Shown here: one piece after another, positions 56,431 through 64,000 of the stretch
Layout: every line of letters begins with the position of its first letter
Numbering within the stretch: the first letter of the stretch is position 1
Assembly (NCBI RefSeq): GCF_029893085.1
Contig: NZ_JARXWI010000009.1
Coordinates: forward strand, 147,808 to 211,807
Source: Parabacteroides sp. PFB2-10
GTDB taxonomy: Bacteria > Bacteroidota > Bacteroidia > Bacteroidales > Tannerellaceae
Length of the DNA stretch: 64,000 nt
Direction of reading: 5' to 3'
The notes under the pieces: model-generated
The model's database searches: none
What the model saw: the letters and a program-made list of their open reading frames with translations, nothing else
Told to the model about the DNA's origin: nothing
Translations under genes and position numbers: made by a program

Positions 56431-56488
56431 CAAAAATAGACTCAAATTCGATAAGTGGCGATAGGTGGCAATTTCAATTTTAAGGGGT
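56431..56488 (-). promoter_or_regulatory. Shared fimbrial promoter/operator, copy F
   Basis: ACCCC (56484-56488), CCTATC (56460-56465), 21 bp, then TATTTTTG (56431-56438) on the minus strand. Spacing is identical to the other three copies. The 56489-56842 stretch beyond it is non-coding, with several short GC-rich palindromic fragments (around 56625-56710) but no gene. Confidence 0.7.
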
Positions 56489-56842
56489 AAAACTACCAAT
56501 TTCACAAGGGTTGAAAGGAATACCTTCAAAAGGATAGAAATACCACGCTTTGCGTAAAGAACCCCGATAAATAAAAGGGTTTTGGGTTACTGCCGAAAAG
56601 GGAGAATAGCGCTCCCCCTACCCCTTTGCTTTACGCCTTCGGCTAAGCGAACGTTGTTTGCTCTGCGCTATCGCTAAGCGAGCTCCGGTTCCCCACAAGA
56701 GAGGGGGGGATTAGTGGTTTCTTCAAAGAGGGAAGGAATTGGAAGGTGGGTCATTCTTATTTGGGTACTTATTTCGGTATTCCCTGGATCTTCCAATATT
56801 ACCAAATCCGAAGATACCACCTGTCTGAATCAGGATTAACAA

Positions 56843-56878
56843 AAAATCCCCTGCTTCCTTTCGGAGGCAGGGGATTTT
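56843..56878 (-). terminator. Terminator of the fimB-containing unit (61644-56907)
   Basis: A 12-bp perfect outer stem (AAAATCCCCTGC at 56843 with GCAGGGGATTTT at 56867) plus a TCC/GGA inner pair. It lies 29 bases after the stop at 56907 and has A/T runs on both sides. Confidence 0.85.
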
Positions 56879-56906
56879 CTATTTGTATATTATGGGACGA
56901 TTACTA

Positions 56907-58205
56907 TTAAAAGCCCGGATCTGTTTCTTCTTGTATCACAATCTTCCACTTTTCTACCGTGATCGTAGGTTGAATCATTACGTAGTTGTCTTTCAGGTCG
57001 GGGCCATCAGAACCTAACCCTTTAATGGTTACGTTTACTTTATATACCCAGTTGCGATCGATGGTTACCGTCTTACTGTCGCGTATTCCTTTGATAGGCA
57101 CCTGATAATAGGTCTGTCCCAACTTTGTTCCATTCTTCAAAATAACTTCCCCGGCGATAATCATACGGGTGTCGCCTGTTGCCGGATCACCACCATATAT
57201 GGTATGATTCTCAAAAGCATAACAGAAGAAAGACTCCGGAAGAACCGGTTTCTTACCTTCTTCTTCTGTAGTAATGAAAGACTTGGTATTGCCATCCGCC
57301 AAGAGAATCGGACCACCATTCTCCGTTTTTGTATAATCTTTTAGGAAAAGATCATTTCTTAGCGTTGATGGACTAATTATATAGGTCATTTGCGGATCAA
57401 AATCGCCTGGCCCTCCACGGTAGTAAGTAGCAATCTTCTCATAAGTGGGAATCTTCTCTGTAAGAACAAGGAACGTACCGCCTCTCATATTTACCATAAA
57501 TACCGAATCCAAACGGAACGTAGCACCATCCCACTGATCTTCAAAATTCACAGCAATGCTTTCCAACTGGATACGTGCTGTCTGACGGGTCATAACCACC
57601 TTCTTCGCATTTGTATCATCATAGTCATAGCCTTGCGTTTCTAATACCTTTACGCCATCGTAGATTTTAAGATCATTATTATCTGCCGAATGGTCATCCA
57701 ATAGATAATTATAGCTCAAACGTGCTTTCGCGTCATAAGGAACCAATTTTACTCCCCGGAATATTTTGCTGACCATAAGCAGATCTCCCCGTATTTCTGA
57801 AATAATACTTTCCGAATTATTATTCAAACAATCAAAACCTTGTGTTTCCGCCAATGCCAGAATATCATTCAAATGATTAGCCACCAATACAATATCATAC
57901 GTACCAGCAGGTACAACCACATCACCGATCTCTGTCGCAGACACTCCATTTTGAGCTGTTACTGTCTTCCCCTTCACCAATTCTTGAGTAGTAGGATTAA
58001 ACAGAAGCACCGTCAGCTTATTAATAAAGTCTTCATCCGGCAAATAATTCAGATCCTGCGTCGCTTTTGTTGCCATCGGATTGCTTATCCCGATCTGTAG
58101 CGAAACCTCCTGATCCTCGACCTGAATCGGCTGAGGGGTCTCATCGTTACAGCCCACCATCAGGATGGCGGCCATTGTCATAAGTATCAAATATATTCGT
58201 TTCAT
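56907..58205 (-). CDS. Mfa1/FimA-like fimbrial lipoprotein
   Basis: The protein is 432 residues from the ATG at 58205, chosen over an upstream in-frame ATG because it begins the lipoprotein signal (AAILMVGC, Cys19). An MATKA motif occurs at Lys47. The core VVMTRQTARIQLESIAVNF is followed by the C-terminal pattern WVYKVNVTIKGLG and ITVEKWKIVIQEE shared with the other subunits of this unit. Last of four genes with the FimB-type anchor. Probable accessory subunit, like FimC/FimD or Mfa3/Mfa4 (inference). Confidence 0.75.
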   Translation of the reverse strand: MKRIYLILMTMAAILMVGCNDETPQPIQVEDQEVSLQIGISNPMATKATQDLNYLPDEDFINKLTVLLFNPTTQELVKGKTVTAQNGVSATEIGDVVVPAGTYDIVLVANHLNDILALAETQGFDCLNNNSESIISEIRGDLLMVSKIFRGVKLVPYDAKARLSYNYLLDDHSADNNDLKIYDGVKVLETQGYDYDDTNAKKVVMTRQTARIQLESIAVNFEDQWDGATFRLDSVFMVNMRGGTFLVLTEKIPTYEKIATYYRGGPGDFDPQMTYIISPSTLRNDLFLKDYTKTENGGPILLADGNTKSFITTEEEGKKPVLPESFFCYAFENHTIYGGDPATGDTRMIIAGEVILKNGTKLGQTYYQVPIKGIRDSKTVTIDRNWVYKVNVTIKGLGSDGPDLKDNYVMIQPTITVEKWKIVIQEETDPGF

Positions 58206-58257
58206 AACGTTCTCCTTTTTACGTGTTATCAATTTTCTTTTTCTTTATGTCCACTGA

Positions 58258-59313
58258 TTAGTCGTCTATCCAAGGATATTCCACATCTCCCCAGTCTACT
58301 ACGGTTACCTGCACACCTAAAGCGGTTACATCTTCTTCCTCTTCGAAGCTATTCTCACCAAACGTCAGGGTTATATTATACACATAATTGCGATACACAT
58401 ATTTATGTCCATCATGTTTTCCGGTCACATGCACGCCATTCTGATTGATTACACCGATAAAGGTTTTTGTGATCGTAGTATCAAACTCTTCATTGGGAAG
58501 CAGGGTAGCTGTAATCTTTACTTGTGTCGGATTTTCAATCTCTTCTGTATTGTGCATACCGGCATTTTCCATCACATAACGATGATAGATAAAGTCATTG
58601 TAGGTAGGACGTACCCCATCGGTAATCACTAAATCGGGAGTATGTACCGGGGTAGCCGTCAGGTTGTCACCCTTATTTTCTACCACACCCCAATCGTCTA
58701 CACTAAAATAGTGTGCATCGGTACGTACATTATCGAACCAGATCCTTTCAACCTTCACCTGGCGACCGGCCAAGCCTTCTTTCCCTTTGAAATTAACATA
58801 GATACCTGCTACCTGCAGACGAGCAGGCACACGGGTCAACAGGACTTCTCCCAACGGATTGTCGCCTGTTACCAGGTTTTTCGTTATCACCTCCGAGCTC
58901 ATCACCAGATTAGTCTGCGATTGTGCCGAGAGCTGCGTTAACGCTGCATCCAGTTGGTCGTATGATTGAATGGTACTCTCAAAGTTAGCCGGTGCGTTGG
59001 CAATAGCTACGATTCGGGAGTTACCCGAAGCAGCTTGGATTCCTTCGATAGGATATTCGTATTCTGCCTCAACATTCGGATAGTTGCCCACTCCGGTCTT
59101 GCTGCCGTCTTCGGCAAAGACAAAGATAGCCAGCGTATTGATTTTTGCCTCGCCCGGCAATTCATTCGGATCCTCAGCCTTCGTTCTTTTCTGTACCTTC
59201 AAGTTGACAGAAATCCGTGCGTCCTTCCCGTTGAGATCGGGCAGATCTTCATTTCGGCAAGCCGAGAAAGCGATCGCTACGCACATAAACAATATGATAT
59301 TTCTTAGTTTCAT
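58258..59313 (-). CDS. Mfa1/FimA-like fimbrial lipoprotein
   Basis: This 351-residue protein has a lipobox (AFSAC, Cys19) and the motif KRTKA at Lys45. The core VLLTRVPARLQVAGIYVNF and a C-terminal YVYNITLTFGE plus VQVTVVDWGDVEYPW strand are typical. The latter resembles VRVVAWGEVDFDF in the 61947 gene. It is between the FimB-type anchor (45 bases upstream) and the 56907 gene. Probable accessory pilus subunit. Confidence 0.75.
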   Translation of the reverse strand: MKLRNIILFMCVAIAFSACRNEDLPDLNGKDARISVNLKVQKRTKAEDPNELPGEAKINTLAIFVFAEDGSKTGVGNYPNVEAEYEYPIEGIQAASGNSRIVAIANAPANFESTIQSYDQLDAALTQLSAQSQTNLVMSSEVITKNLVTGDNPLGEVLLTRVPARLQVAGIYVNFKGKEGLAGRQVKVERIWFDNVRTDAHYFSVDDWGVVENKGDNLTATPVHTPDLVITDGVRPTYNDFIYHRYVMENAGMHNTEEIENPTQVKITATLLPNEEFDTTITKTFIGVINQNGVHVTGKHDGHKYVYRNYVYNITLTFGENSFEEEEDVTALGVQVTVVDWGDVEYPWIDD

Positions 59314-59358
59314 AATCGATATACTTTTTTGTTATTTCTTACGGTTTAAATGTAAAGG

Positions 59359-60312
59359 TTAGAATTCAATGGGGTCTTCCACATATCCCCAAGGACGTAT
59401 AATCACTCTTGTTCCAACATATACACCATCATCACCCCATTCGAAGAGAACAAAGGTATCTTTTTCCGGAACAATCTCAATTTCTGCTTCATCCACATAG
59501 TCAAACATATCTTCATCCAACACATTTCCATCGGCTGTCCGGATAAGCGCTTTCAGGTCTTTAGAGGCAATACCATAATCTTCCACTTCCGGAGAAACCC
59601 ACTCGTCAGCCGTGAAGTTCAATGCGCTATAAGCATCCGACTTAGGAATACCCCAACCGCCATCTTGTGCCAGGGTTGCTTCGGCGCTCAGCGGGGTTGC
59701 TTCACTATCCAAGCCACCTTTCGTATCATTCAGGCGAAGATAGAATTCCTTATCAGAGATACCGACTCTATCCAGATAGCGCTGCAGGTTATAGGTTGCC
59801 ATCGTAATGGTTCCTGCTTTGGGACCGATTTCGATCCACTCGTCCTGGCGCAGATTGCCTTCCGCCGTTACGATCGCTTCCGTTCCGCCAAACAATTCCA
59901 CCTTAGTGGCTCCTACTCCATCTTCTTTCGTTGCCAGCATCAACTTAAAGTCTTGCATGGTTTGGCTTTCATATATATTTACTGTATTCGCTGCGCCCAA
60001 GGCATTACCCCAAGCTAAGAAAGACAGTTTCATACCTTCTTTATAAGGTGTTTTCAGTTTGATCTCTTCCATCGCAATGATCTGACTGTAGGTCATCGTT
60101 ACTGATTCGAGGTATTTCCCATCTCCGTCGAACACATAGATGGTAGCATCTTGGGCACGGCTATTCTGGGTAATATCTATACCAGCGACATTGAGCACTC
60201 TCAGTCTCAGTTTATAGCATTGATCCAGATCTTCATTGATACATCCCGTGGCTAAGAAAGCAAAGGCGCAGACTGCCAGGACAAGACGTTTTGTAAAATG
60301 TATATGTTTCAT
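59359..60312 (-). CDS. FimB/Mfa2-family fimbrial anchor/length regulator
   Basis: This 317-residue protein has a lipobox (AFLATGC, Cys24), then the short spacer INEDLDQCYKLRLRV typical of FimB/Mfa2, with DATIYVFDGDGKYLES and the ending VIIRPWGYVEDPIEF. FimB and Mfa2 terminate pilus growth and hold the pilus to the outer membrane. Unlike classical anchors it still shows an NSRA motif at residue 52, so processing is possible. Only one such anchor is present for the whole locus. Second of the four genes in the 61644-56907 unit. Confidence 0.85.
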   Translation of the reverse strand: MKHIHFTKRLVLAVCAFAFLATGCINEDLDQCYKLRLRVLNVAGIDITQNSRAQDATIYVFDGDGKYLESVTMTYSQIIAMEEIKLKTPYKEGMKLSFLAWGNALGAANTVNIYESQTMQDFKLMLATKEDGVGATKVELFGGTEAIVTAEGNLRQDEWIEIGPKAGTITMATYNLQRYLDRVGISDKEFYLRLNDTKGGLDSEATPLSAEATLAQDGGWGIPKSDAYSALNFTADEWVSPEVEDYGIASKDLKALIRTADGNVLDEDMFDYVDEAEIEIVPEKDTFVLFEWGDDGVYVGTRVIIRPWGYVEDPIEF

Positions 60313-60366
60313 AACTGCTGATTTTTTTCTTATTGCTATATTATTCTTTTTCTTATTGTTTACAAC

Positions 60367-61644
60367 TTATTCCAGATCACCCGGTACATTTACATCGCCA
60401 TACCAGTCGGCAACCACTACCTTCGCATTGAAATTAATGAAATTAGAAGGCAGCCAAGGTTCATCGGAGCCGGGACCAAATACAGTCACCCGAATATCGT
60501 AACTATTATTACGCATGATGCCTTGGTGATTTGGTCTTAATACGCCAGTTTGTGTCGATTTCCCTATATTAATAGGAATCGGATAATAACGGTTCTCTAT
60601 TGTTTGTTCATCTCCATTCTTGTCTTTATATACGTATGTACCCCGAAGCACTAAGTAGGTTGTATAGCCGGGCGTGTTTCCTACACCATCCAACGCATTT
60701 TCATAGATATAGAACTGTTTATCGTCGATTGCTTTACCCTCTACGCCTGTCTTTTCATCGTTTGTAGGGGTCAAGACAATAGGAGAATCAAATTGATGAG
60801 ATAATAGGCCTTTTTCCAATTTCGTTTGACCGCCTTCCTGATCACCTACCGGCGTCTTGTATGGGCGATCGCCCCAGAACGCATGCGAACCATACCACCA
60901 GCCATTGGCGGGCAATGCGGTGTTTGCTACTTCCACCTGTAAATACTCTTTATTCGAAGCGATATACGAACGGCTCTTTACATTACCCAGGAACATCGAG
61001 TCGATTGTCAGACTGATAGTCGTGCCAAATTGGTTATCTGTGTCATCGATCGCTACCGACATCAATTGTACGCGTGCTACGGTACGATACAGTTTAATCA
61101 ACGTACCATCCGGCTCCCGATAGATTGAAAGGCCATTTTCTTTCGCCTGCACGTCGTCAACGCTATAGCCCATCATATTGTAAGCACGCTCCCGGATCTC
61201 CACCGATTTGATTTCACTGCTCATAGTGAAACGTCCCATGGTTTCGGAGTCTAATGCAGTCGTCACGGCTAAAGCGCCAGTAAAATCGGTCTTCTTAAGT
61301 TCTTCAAGCACAGCATGGCCTACATTGGCAAATACCAACACCTTGGCTAATCCCGGAGTCACAGAAATGCTGTCGACCTCTGTAGTTGCGCCGGCTGCTA
61401 TCTGTTTTGTCTTATTGGCCAAAAGAGCGCCAGAATTGGCGTCATACACAAACACCGACAGGGAGTCGATGGTTGCATCATCCGCTTTTGTCATTCCTTT
61501 GGTTTTCACTTCGCGTGTGTCGATCGCCATAGAAAGCAGGGCGGTTCCCGGTTGAATCGGATTGTCTAAAATCGGTTCATTGTCTGAGCAGCCTACGAGT
61601 ACGCTGATAGCTGCCATGCATAAAATATAATTCTTCAGTTTCAT
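60367..61644 (-). CDS. Mfa1/FimA-like fimbrillin, first gene of the fimB unit
   Basis: The protein is 425 residues from the ATG at 61644, which begins the lipoprotein signal (ISVLVGC, Cys19). A 30-codon in-frame extension upstream is rejected. The processing motif GMTKA is at Lys53. The core KLYRTVARVQLMSVAIDD is followed by YDIRVTVFGPG and AKVVVADWYGDV. It is preceded by the shared operator at 61697-61754. Probable shaft subunit paired with the FimB-like anchor encoded 54 bases downstream. Confidence 0.78.
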   Translation of the reverse strand: MKLKNYILCMAAISVLVGCSDNEPILDNPIQPGTALLSMAIDTREVKTKGMTKADDATIDSLSVFVYDANSGALLANKTKQIAAGATTEVDSISVTPGLAKVLVFANVGHAVLEELKKTDFTGALAVTTALDSETMGRFTMSSEIKSVEIRERAYNMMGYSVDDVQAKENGLSIYREPDGTLIKLYRTVARVQLMSVAIDDTDNQFGTTISLTIDSMFLGNVKSRSYIASNKEYLQVEVANTALPANGWWYGSHAFWGDRPYKTPVGDQEGGQTKLEKGLLSHQFDSPIVLTPTNDEKTGVEGKAIDDKQFYIYENALDGVGNTPGYTTYLVLRGTYVYKDKNGDEQTIENRYYPIPINIGKSTQTGVLRPNHQGIMRNNSYDIRVTVFGPGSDEPWLPSNFINFNAKVVVADWYGDVNVPGDLE

Positions 61645-61696
61645 AATGATATATATTTCATTCTTAATCTTATTGTAAACTCTACTTTTAATGAGA

Positions 61697-61754
61697 CAAA
61701 AATAACAGATTAAAACGATATAAAAGATAGGCACTTCTCTCTATCTTAAGGGTT
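61697..61754 (-). promoter_or_regulatory. Shared fimbrial promoter/operator, copy B
   Basis: AACCC (61750-61754), CCTATC (61726-61731), 21 bp, then TATTTTTG (61697-61704) on the minus strand. A small palindrome occurs around it but no TTG at -33. Confidence 0.65.
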
Positions 61755-61883
61755 GTATGTATCAATTTTTCGCCTGTGATAGTTTTACCTCTGCAACCAA
61801 TATTTTCAACCGTTGCTCTTCGTATTTCACCCTTCGTATCACCGTTTGCGCAATGCTTTCGCGCCTGTCTATCCTATAAACAA

Positions 61884-61912
61884 AAAAAGCCTCCGAATGT
61901 TCGGAGGCTTTG
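61884..61912 (-). terminator. Terminator of the single-gene 63278-61947 unit
   Basis: GCCTCCGA (61889-61896) pairs with TCGGAGGC (61901-61908), loop of four. On the minus strand T7 follows. It is 35 bases after the stop at 61947. Confidence 0.85.
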
Positions 61913-61946
61913 AATATTTTTGATTTAAAAAATCAAGGACAGAATC

Positions 61947-63278
61947 TTATTCAATAGTGAAATCGAAATCTACTTCACCCCATGCTACAACTCTTACCTG
62001 AACACCCAGCATAGTTTTGTCACCACCACCATAAGGAGTAGAATAACCTGTTGAGTTGATAGTAGCTTTCACATTATATTGCAGGTTACGTTTGATACCG
62101 ATATATTTGTTATCAGCACGAGCTTCAAGTTCACGGTCGCCACCAGCAAGGAATTCATTCGCATAATTGAAATCAGCGTTTGCCTTAATGCTATAAGGAA
62201 TAGCTCCTACAGGAACAGGCCAGTAACGGTTTGAGATTTTGGTTCTTTGCACTTTAGGTTCTCCTGATCCGTCGTCAACAAGCATATCGTATTCGAGGTC
62301 ACCGGCAATTACCAACAATGTGTGAGGAATTGTATTGGTTGAAAGTGTATCCGCATCGTTTTCATACACATAGAATGTAGCATTAGCACCTTCTACTTTA
62401 GACACATCCACTGTTACCTGTGCACCGTTTACAGATACCATTTGAGTTGAAAGAGTACCATCCAAAATAGGAAGGTTAGTAGAAGCTGCCGGTTTGATAT
62501 ACTTGTCAGTAGCATAAGCGGCATAAGCGTCATCATCCAATCCATGATAGAAAGTCTTAAGTGCAGGAAGAACAGGAAGAGCAGAAGTCCATTCGCCAGT
62601 TCCACCGGCAAGCATAGTCGTTCCTTGTGCACCTAAAACAAATACATCTTTAATAGTCAATGTAGGATTTGAATAGTAAGGAGTATTACCAGTTTCTTCA
62701 GTATCAGCCAGCTTAGCACCTAAGTCAATTTCACCTAATACGATCTTAGCCACGTTGCGGAACATCTTGATTTCACCAGTGAAATCACCTGTTGTAGGAG
62801 TAATGTCAATACCATCAGCAGGCGCAGGTGATGCTGCATCGTAACCTAAATAGTTGATTACATTTTTAGTGATTTGGATAGTATACACACGGCTATTCAT
62901 AGACAAACCGCTTACACCTTCTGTATGAAGCTGTTTAGTAGCTCCCATAAAAGTACTTAATGGAGTTACACCTTCTGCTATTGCAAAAGCAGGTGCGCCG
63001 TTCGCAAGAACAATAACCTTCTTCTGACCTTCAGTCACAGCGAAAGGAGGAATCACTGTAGAGTTCTGAACAGAACCTATAGCTTCCAGGATATCACCAG
63101 TACCAAATACATAAGCAGTAAGCGTGTTTACATCACCGTCTGCACGTGTATTTAACTTTTCTGTTTTCAAACTCAACATAGTACCTTCTTCAATCGCCGG
63201 GATGTCTTCTCCCTTGTCTGAACAAGCTGTGAATGCCACAGCTACCATCATACCAAATAATACATTTCTTAGTTTCAT
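61947..63278 (-). CDS. Mfa1/FimA-like fimbrillin, stand-alone transcript
   Basis: This 443-residue protein has a lipobox (VAFTAC, Cys19) and NTRA at Arg45. The core EIKMFRNVAKIVLGEIDLG and C-terminal YNVKATINSTGY plus VQVRVVAWGEVDFDFTIE follow. It is the only fimbrillin here with its own promoter and terminator, about 200 bases of leader and both regulatory motifs of the locus (the 21-bp operator and the ATGTTCGTT leader). Codon and base use look slightly more optimised than its neighbours' (reader's impression). Good candidate for the most highly expressed shaft subunit. Confidence 0.8.
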   Translation of the reverse strand: MKLRNVLFGMMVAVAFTACSDKGEDIPAIEEGTMLSLKTEKLNTRADGDVNTLTAYVFGTGDILEAIGSVQNSTVIPPFAVTEGQKKVIVLANGAPAFAIAEGVTPLSTFMGATKQLHTEGVSGLSMNSRVYTIQITKNVINYLGYDAASPAPADGIDITPTTGDFTGEIKMFRNVAKIVLGEIDLGAKLADTEETGNTPYYSNPTLTIKDVFVLGAQGTTMLAGGTGEWTSALPVLPALKTFYHGLDDDAYAAYATDKYIKPAASTNLPILDGTLSTQMVSVNGAQVTVDVSKVEGANATFYVYENDADTLSTNTIPHTLLVIAGDLEYDMLVDDGSGEPKVQRTKISNRYWPVPVGAIPYSIKANADFNYANEFLAGGDRELEARADNKYIGIKRNLQYNVKATINSTGYSTPYGGGDKTMLGVQVRVVAWGEVDFDFTIE

Positions 63279-63425
63279 ATCAAAATAAATTAAAGTTGAA
63301 AAATTTAATTGTTTCTCTCGTTTTTATAAAATTGTTATTATTACTATTTTCTTTTCTTACGGTTAATCTCCTCTTGTCTTGTAGAAGTATCCGACTTTCT
63401 CACAATAAACAAAGAAAAGGGATTA

Positions 63426-63468
63426 ATGTTCGTTTGGGTTCGCACTTTTTTTTTCAAACGCTTAACAT
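63426..63468 (-). promoter_or_regulatory. Conserved leader motif, copy at the 61947 gene
   Basis: ATGTTCGTT (63426-63434) and TTAACAT (63462-63468) on the plus strand are 36 bp apart. It lies inside the 5' leader, about 60 bases downstream of the predicted start. Confidence 0.5.
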
Positions 63469-63485
63469 GCTTGGGAACCACAACG

Positions 63486-63543
63486 CAAATGTATATCAGC
63501 TTTCGTAAACCGAATGTAGGCGAACCACTCATTTTTCGAGGGT
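63486..63543 (-). promoter_or_regulatory. Shared fimbrial promoter/operator, copy A
   Basis: ACCCT (63539-63543), CCTACA (63515-63520), 21 bp, then TACATTTG (63486-63493) on the minus strand. It is weaker at the sequence level than copies I, F and B but has the same spacing. Confidence 0.6.
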
Positions 63544-63590
63544 AAAAACATCAAATGCCCCAAAAGGTGCATTTTGATAGAATTTTACCC
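63540..63590. repeat. Inverted repeat upstream of the fimbrial promoter
   Basis: GGGTAAAA (63540) pairs with TTTTACCC (63583). Inside, ATCAAATGC and GCATTTTGAT continue the pairing with one bulged base. It overlaps the outer box of the shared operator. The stretch 63591-63923 has no gene; around 63868 it includes a copy of the GGAAGGAGATGGGAGAT stretch seen near 6237. Confidence 0.65.
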
Positions 63591-63923
63591 TATTTTGATA
63601 AAAACAACACGGTTGCCAAGATGGCCCGGAAAGAGATCAACCTAAAAAACGCACTTCTTTCCCTCTGATTTTCAATCAATTCAGATTTACTATCCGACAT
63701 TTTCCTGTGAGCCAAAAAAGTATCAAACAGAGGGGGTATTTGTTTCAGCCCAGCTAAAAACAACCTCCTCGGCGGGGATGAGTGGGAAATATGTCAGGGA
63801 AATAAGAGGATTACAATGGCTATCTCCCTCCCGGGCGGGGAGGGGATCTTATTATATATATGTAGAGAAGGGAAGGAGATGGGAGATGGGATCAGATAAT
63901 GTAAGAATTGAAGGTAAGCAGGT

Positions 63924-63987
63924 AACGCCCATAGGCGTTTAACTCCTAATAACCCCCAGTGAAGAGAGCGAAGCGAACGACTGGGGG
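63924..63987. repeat. Palindromic repeat at the window end
   Basis: AACGCC-CATA-GGCGTT (63924-63939) and CCCCCAGT/ACTGGGGG (63953-63987) are two successive hairpins. It resembles one arm of the nested palindromic elements in the window; the partner arm would lie beyond the end. Confidence 0.5.
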
Positions 63988-64000
63988 TGCTGCATAAAGG

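Noticed and set aside
63279..64000. Invertible promoter for the fimbrial locus
   Set aside because: I looked for inverted repeats flanking the promoter. The 63540-63590 repeat is a single hairpin on one side, and no recombinase gene is present in the window.

Overview
The window reads as a Bacteroidales chromosome, most likely Parabacteroides or a close relative. Supporting signs are the Bacteroidetes promoter form (TTG, 19-21 bp, TAnnTTTG) in front of many genes, a SprA/Sov type IX secretion translocon, a three-subunit fumarate reductase (frdC-A-B), and a large block of FimA/Mfa1-type (type V pilus) lipoprotein genes. The genus is inferred from gene content and was not checked against a database.

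Layout. 1-200: 3' end of uvrA and its terminator. 281-396: candidate small RNA on the minus strand with its own promoter. 520-2026: two-gene operon, LiaF-like membrane protein plus LytTR regulator. 2256-5767: frdCAB. 5768-6744: repeat-rich intergenic region. 6745-10233: secreted GH2 beta-galactosidase-like enzyme and a metallophosphatase lipoprotein. 10234-12432: housekeeping genes (TadA-like deaminase, small basic protein, YraN, MmcQ/YjbR protein, BirA). 12552-22653: two convergent three-gene sets (C45 Ntn-hydrolase, adenylate-forming ligase, secreted protein; CrtI-like oxidoreductase, MMPL/acyltransferase/methyltransferase fusion, GT2-DUF2062) that together resemble the tailoring and export half of an aryl-polyene/flexirubin-type lipid pathway. 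22912-35902: sprA, ruvA, trkH, trkA and dxs, all on the minus strand.

36509-63278 is a fimbrial super-locus of 14 fimbrillin-like lipoprotein genes, all on the minus strand and arranged in five to six transcription units separated by clear hairpin terminators. One unit contains a FimB/Mfa2-type anchor. All the genes encode a lipobox followed 26-38 residues later by a Lys/Arg-Ala processing motif, as in type V pili. Three large members carry FISUMP-like C-terminal domains and are candidate tip proteins.

The most interesting signals are in this super-locus. Four of the units share a promoter/operator with exactly conserved spacing. Three share a second, different upstream/leader motif. One gene is split by a 2-bp change in a GTGTGT run, and a vestigial C-terminal cassette follows the stop codon of the largest gene. 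The intergenic regions of the whole window hold several nested palindromic repeats and at least one dispersed 130-bp family.

No tRNA, rRNA, insertion sequence, CRISPR array or phage gene was recognised.
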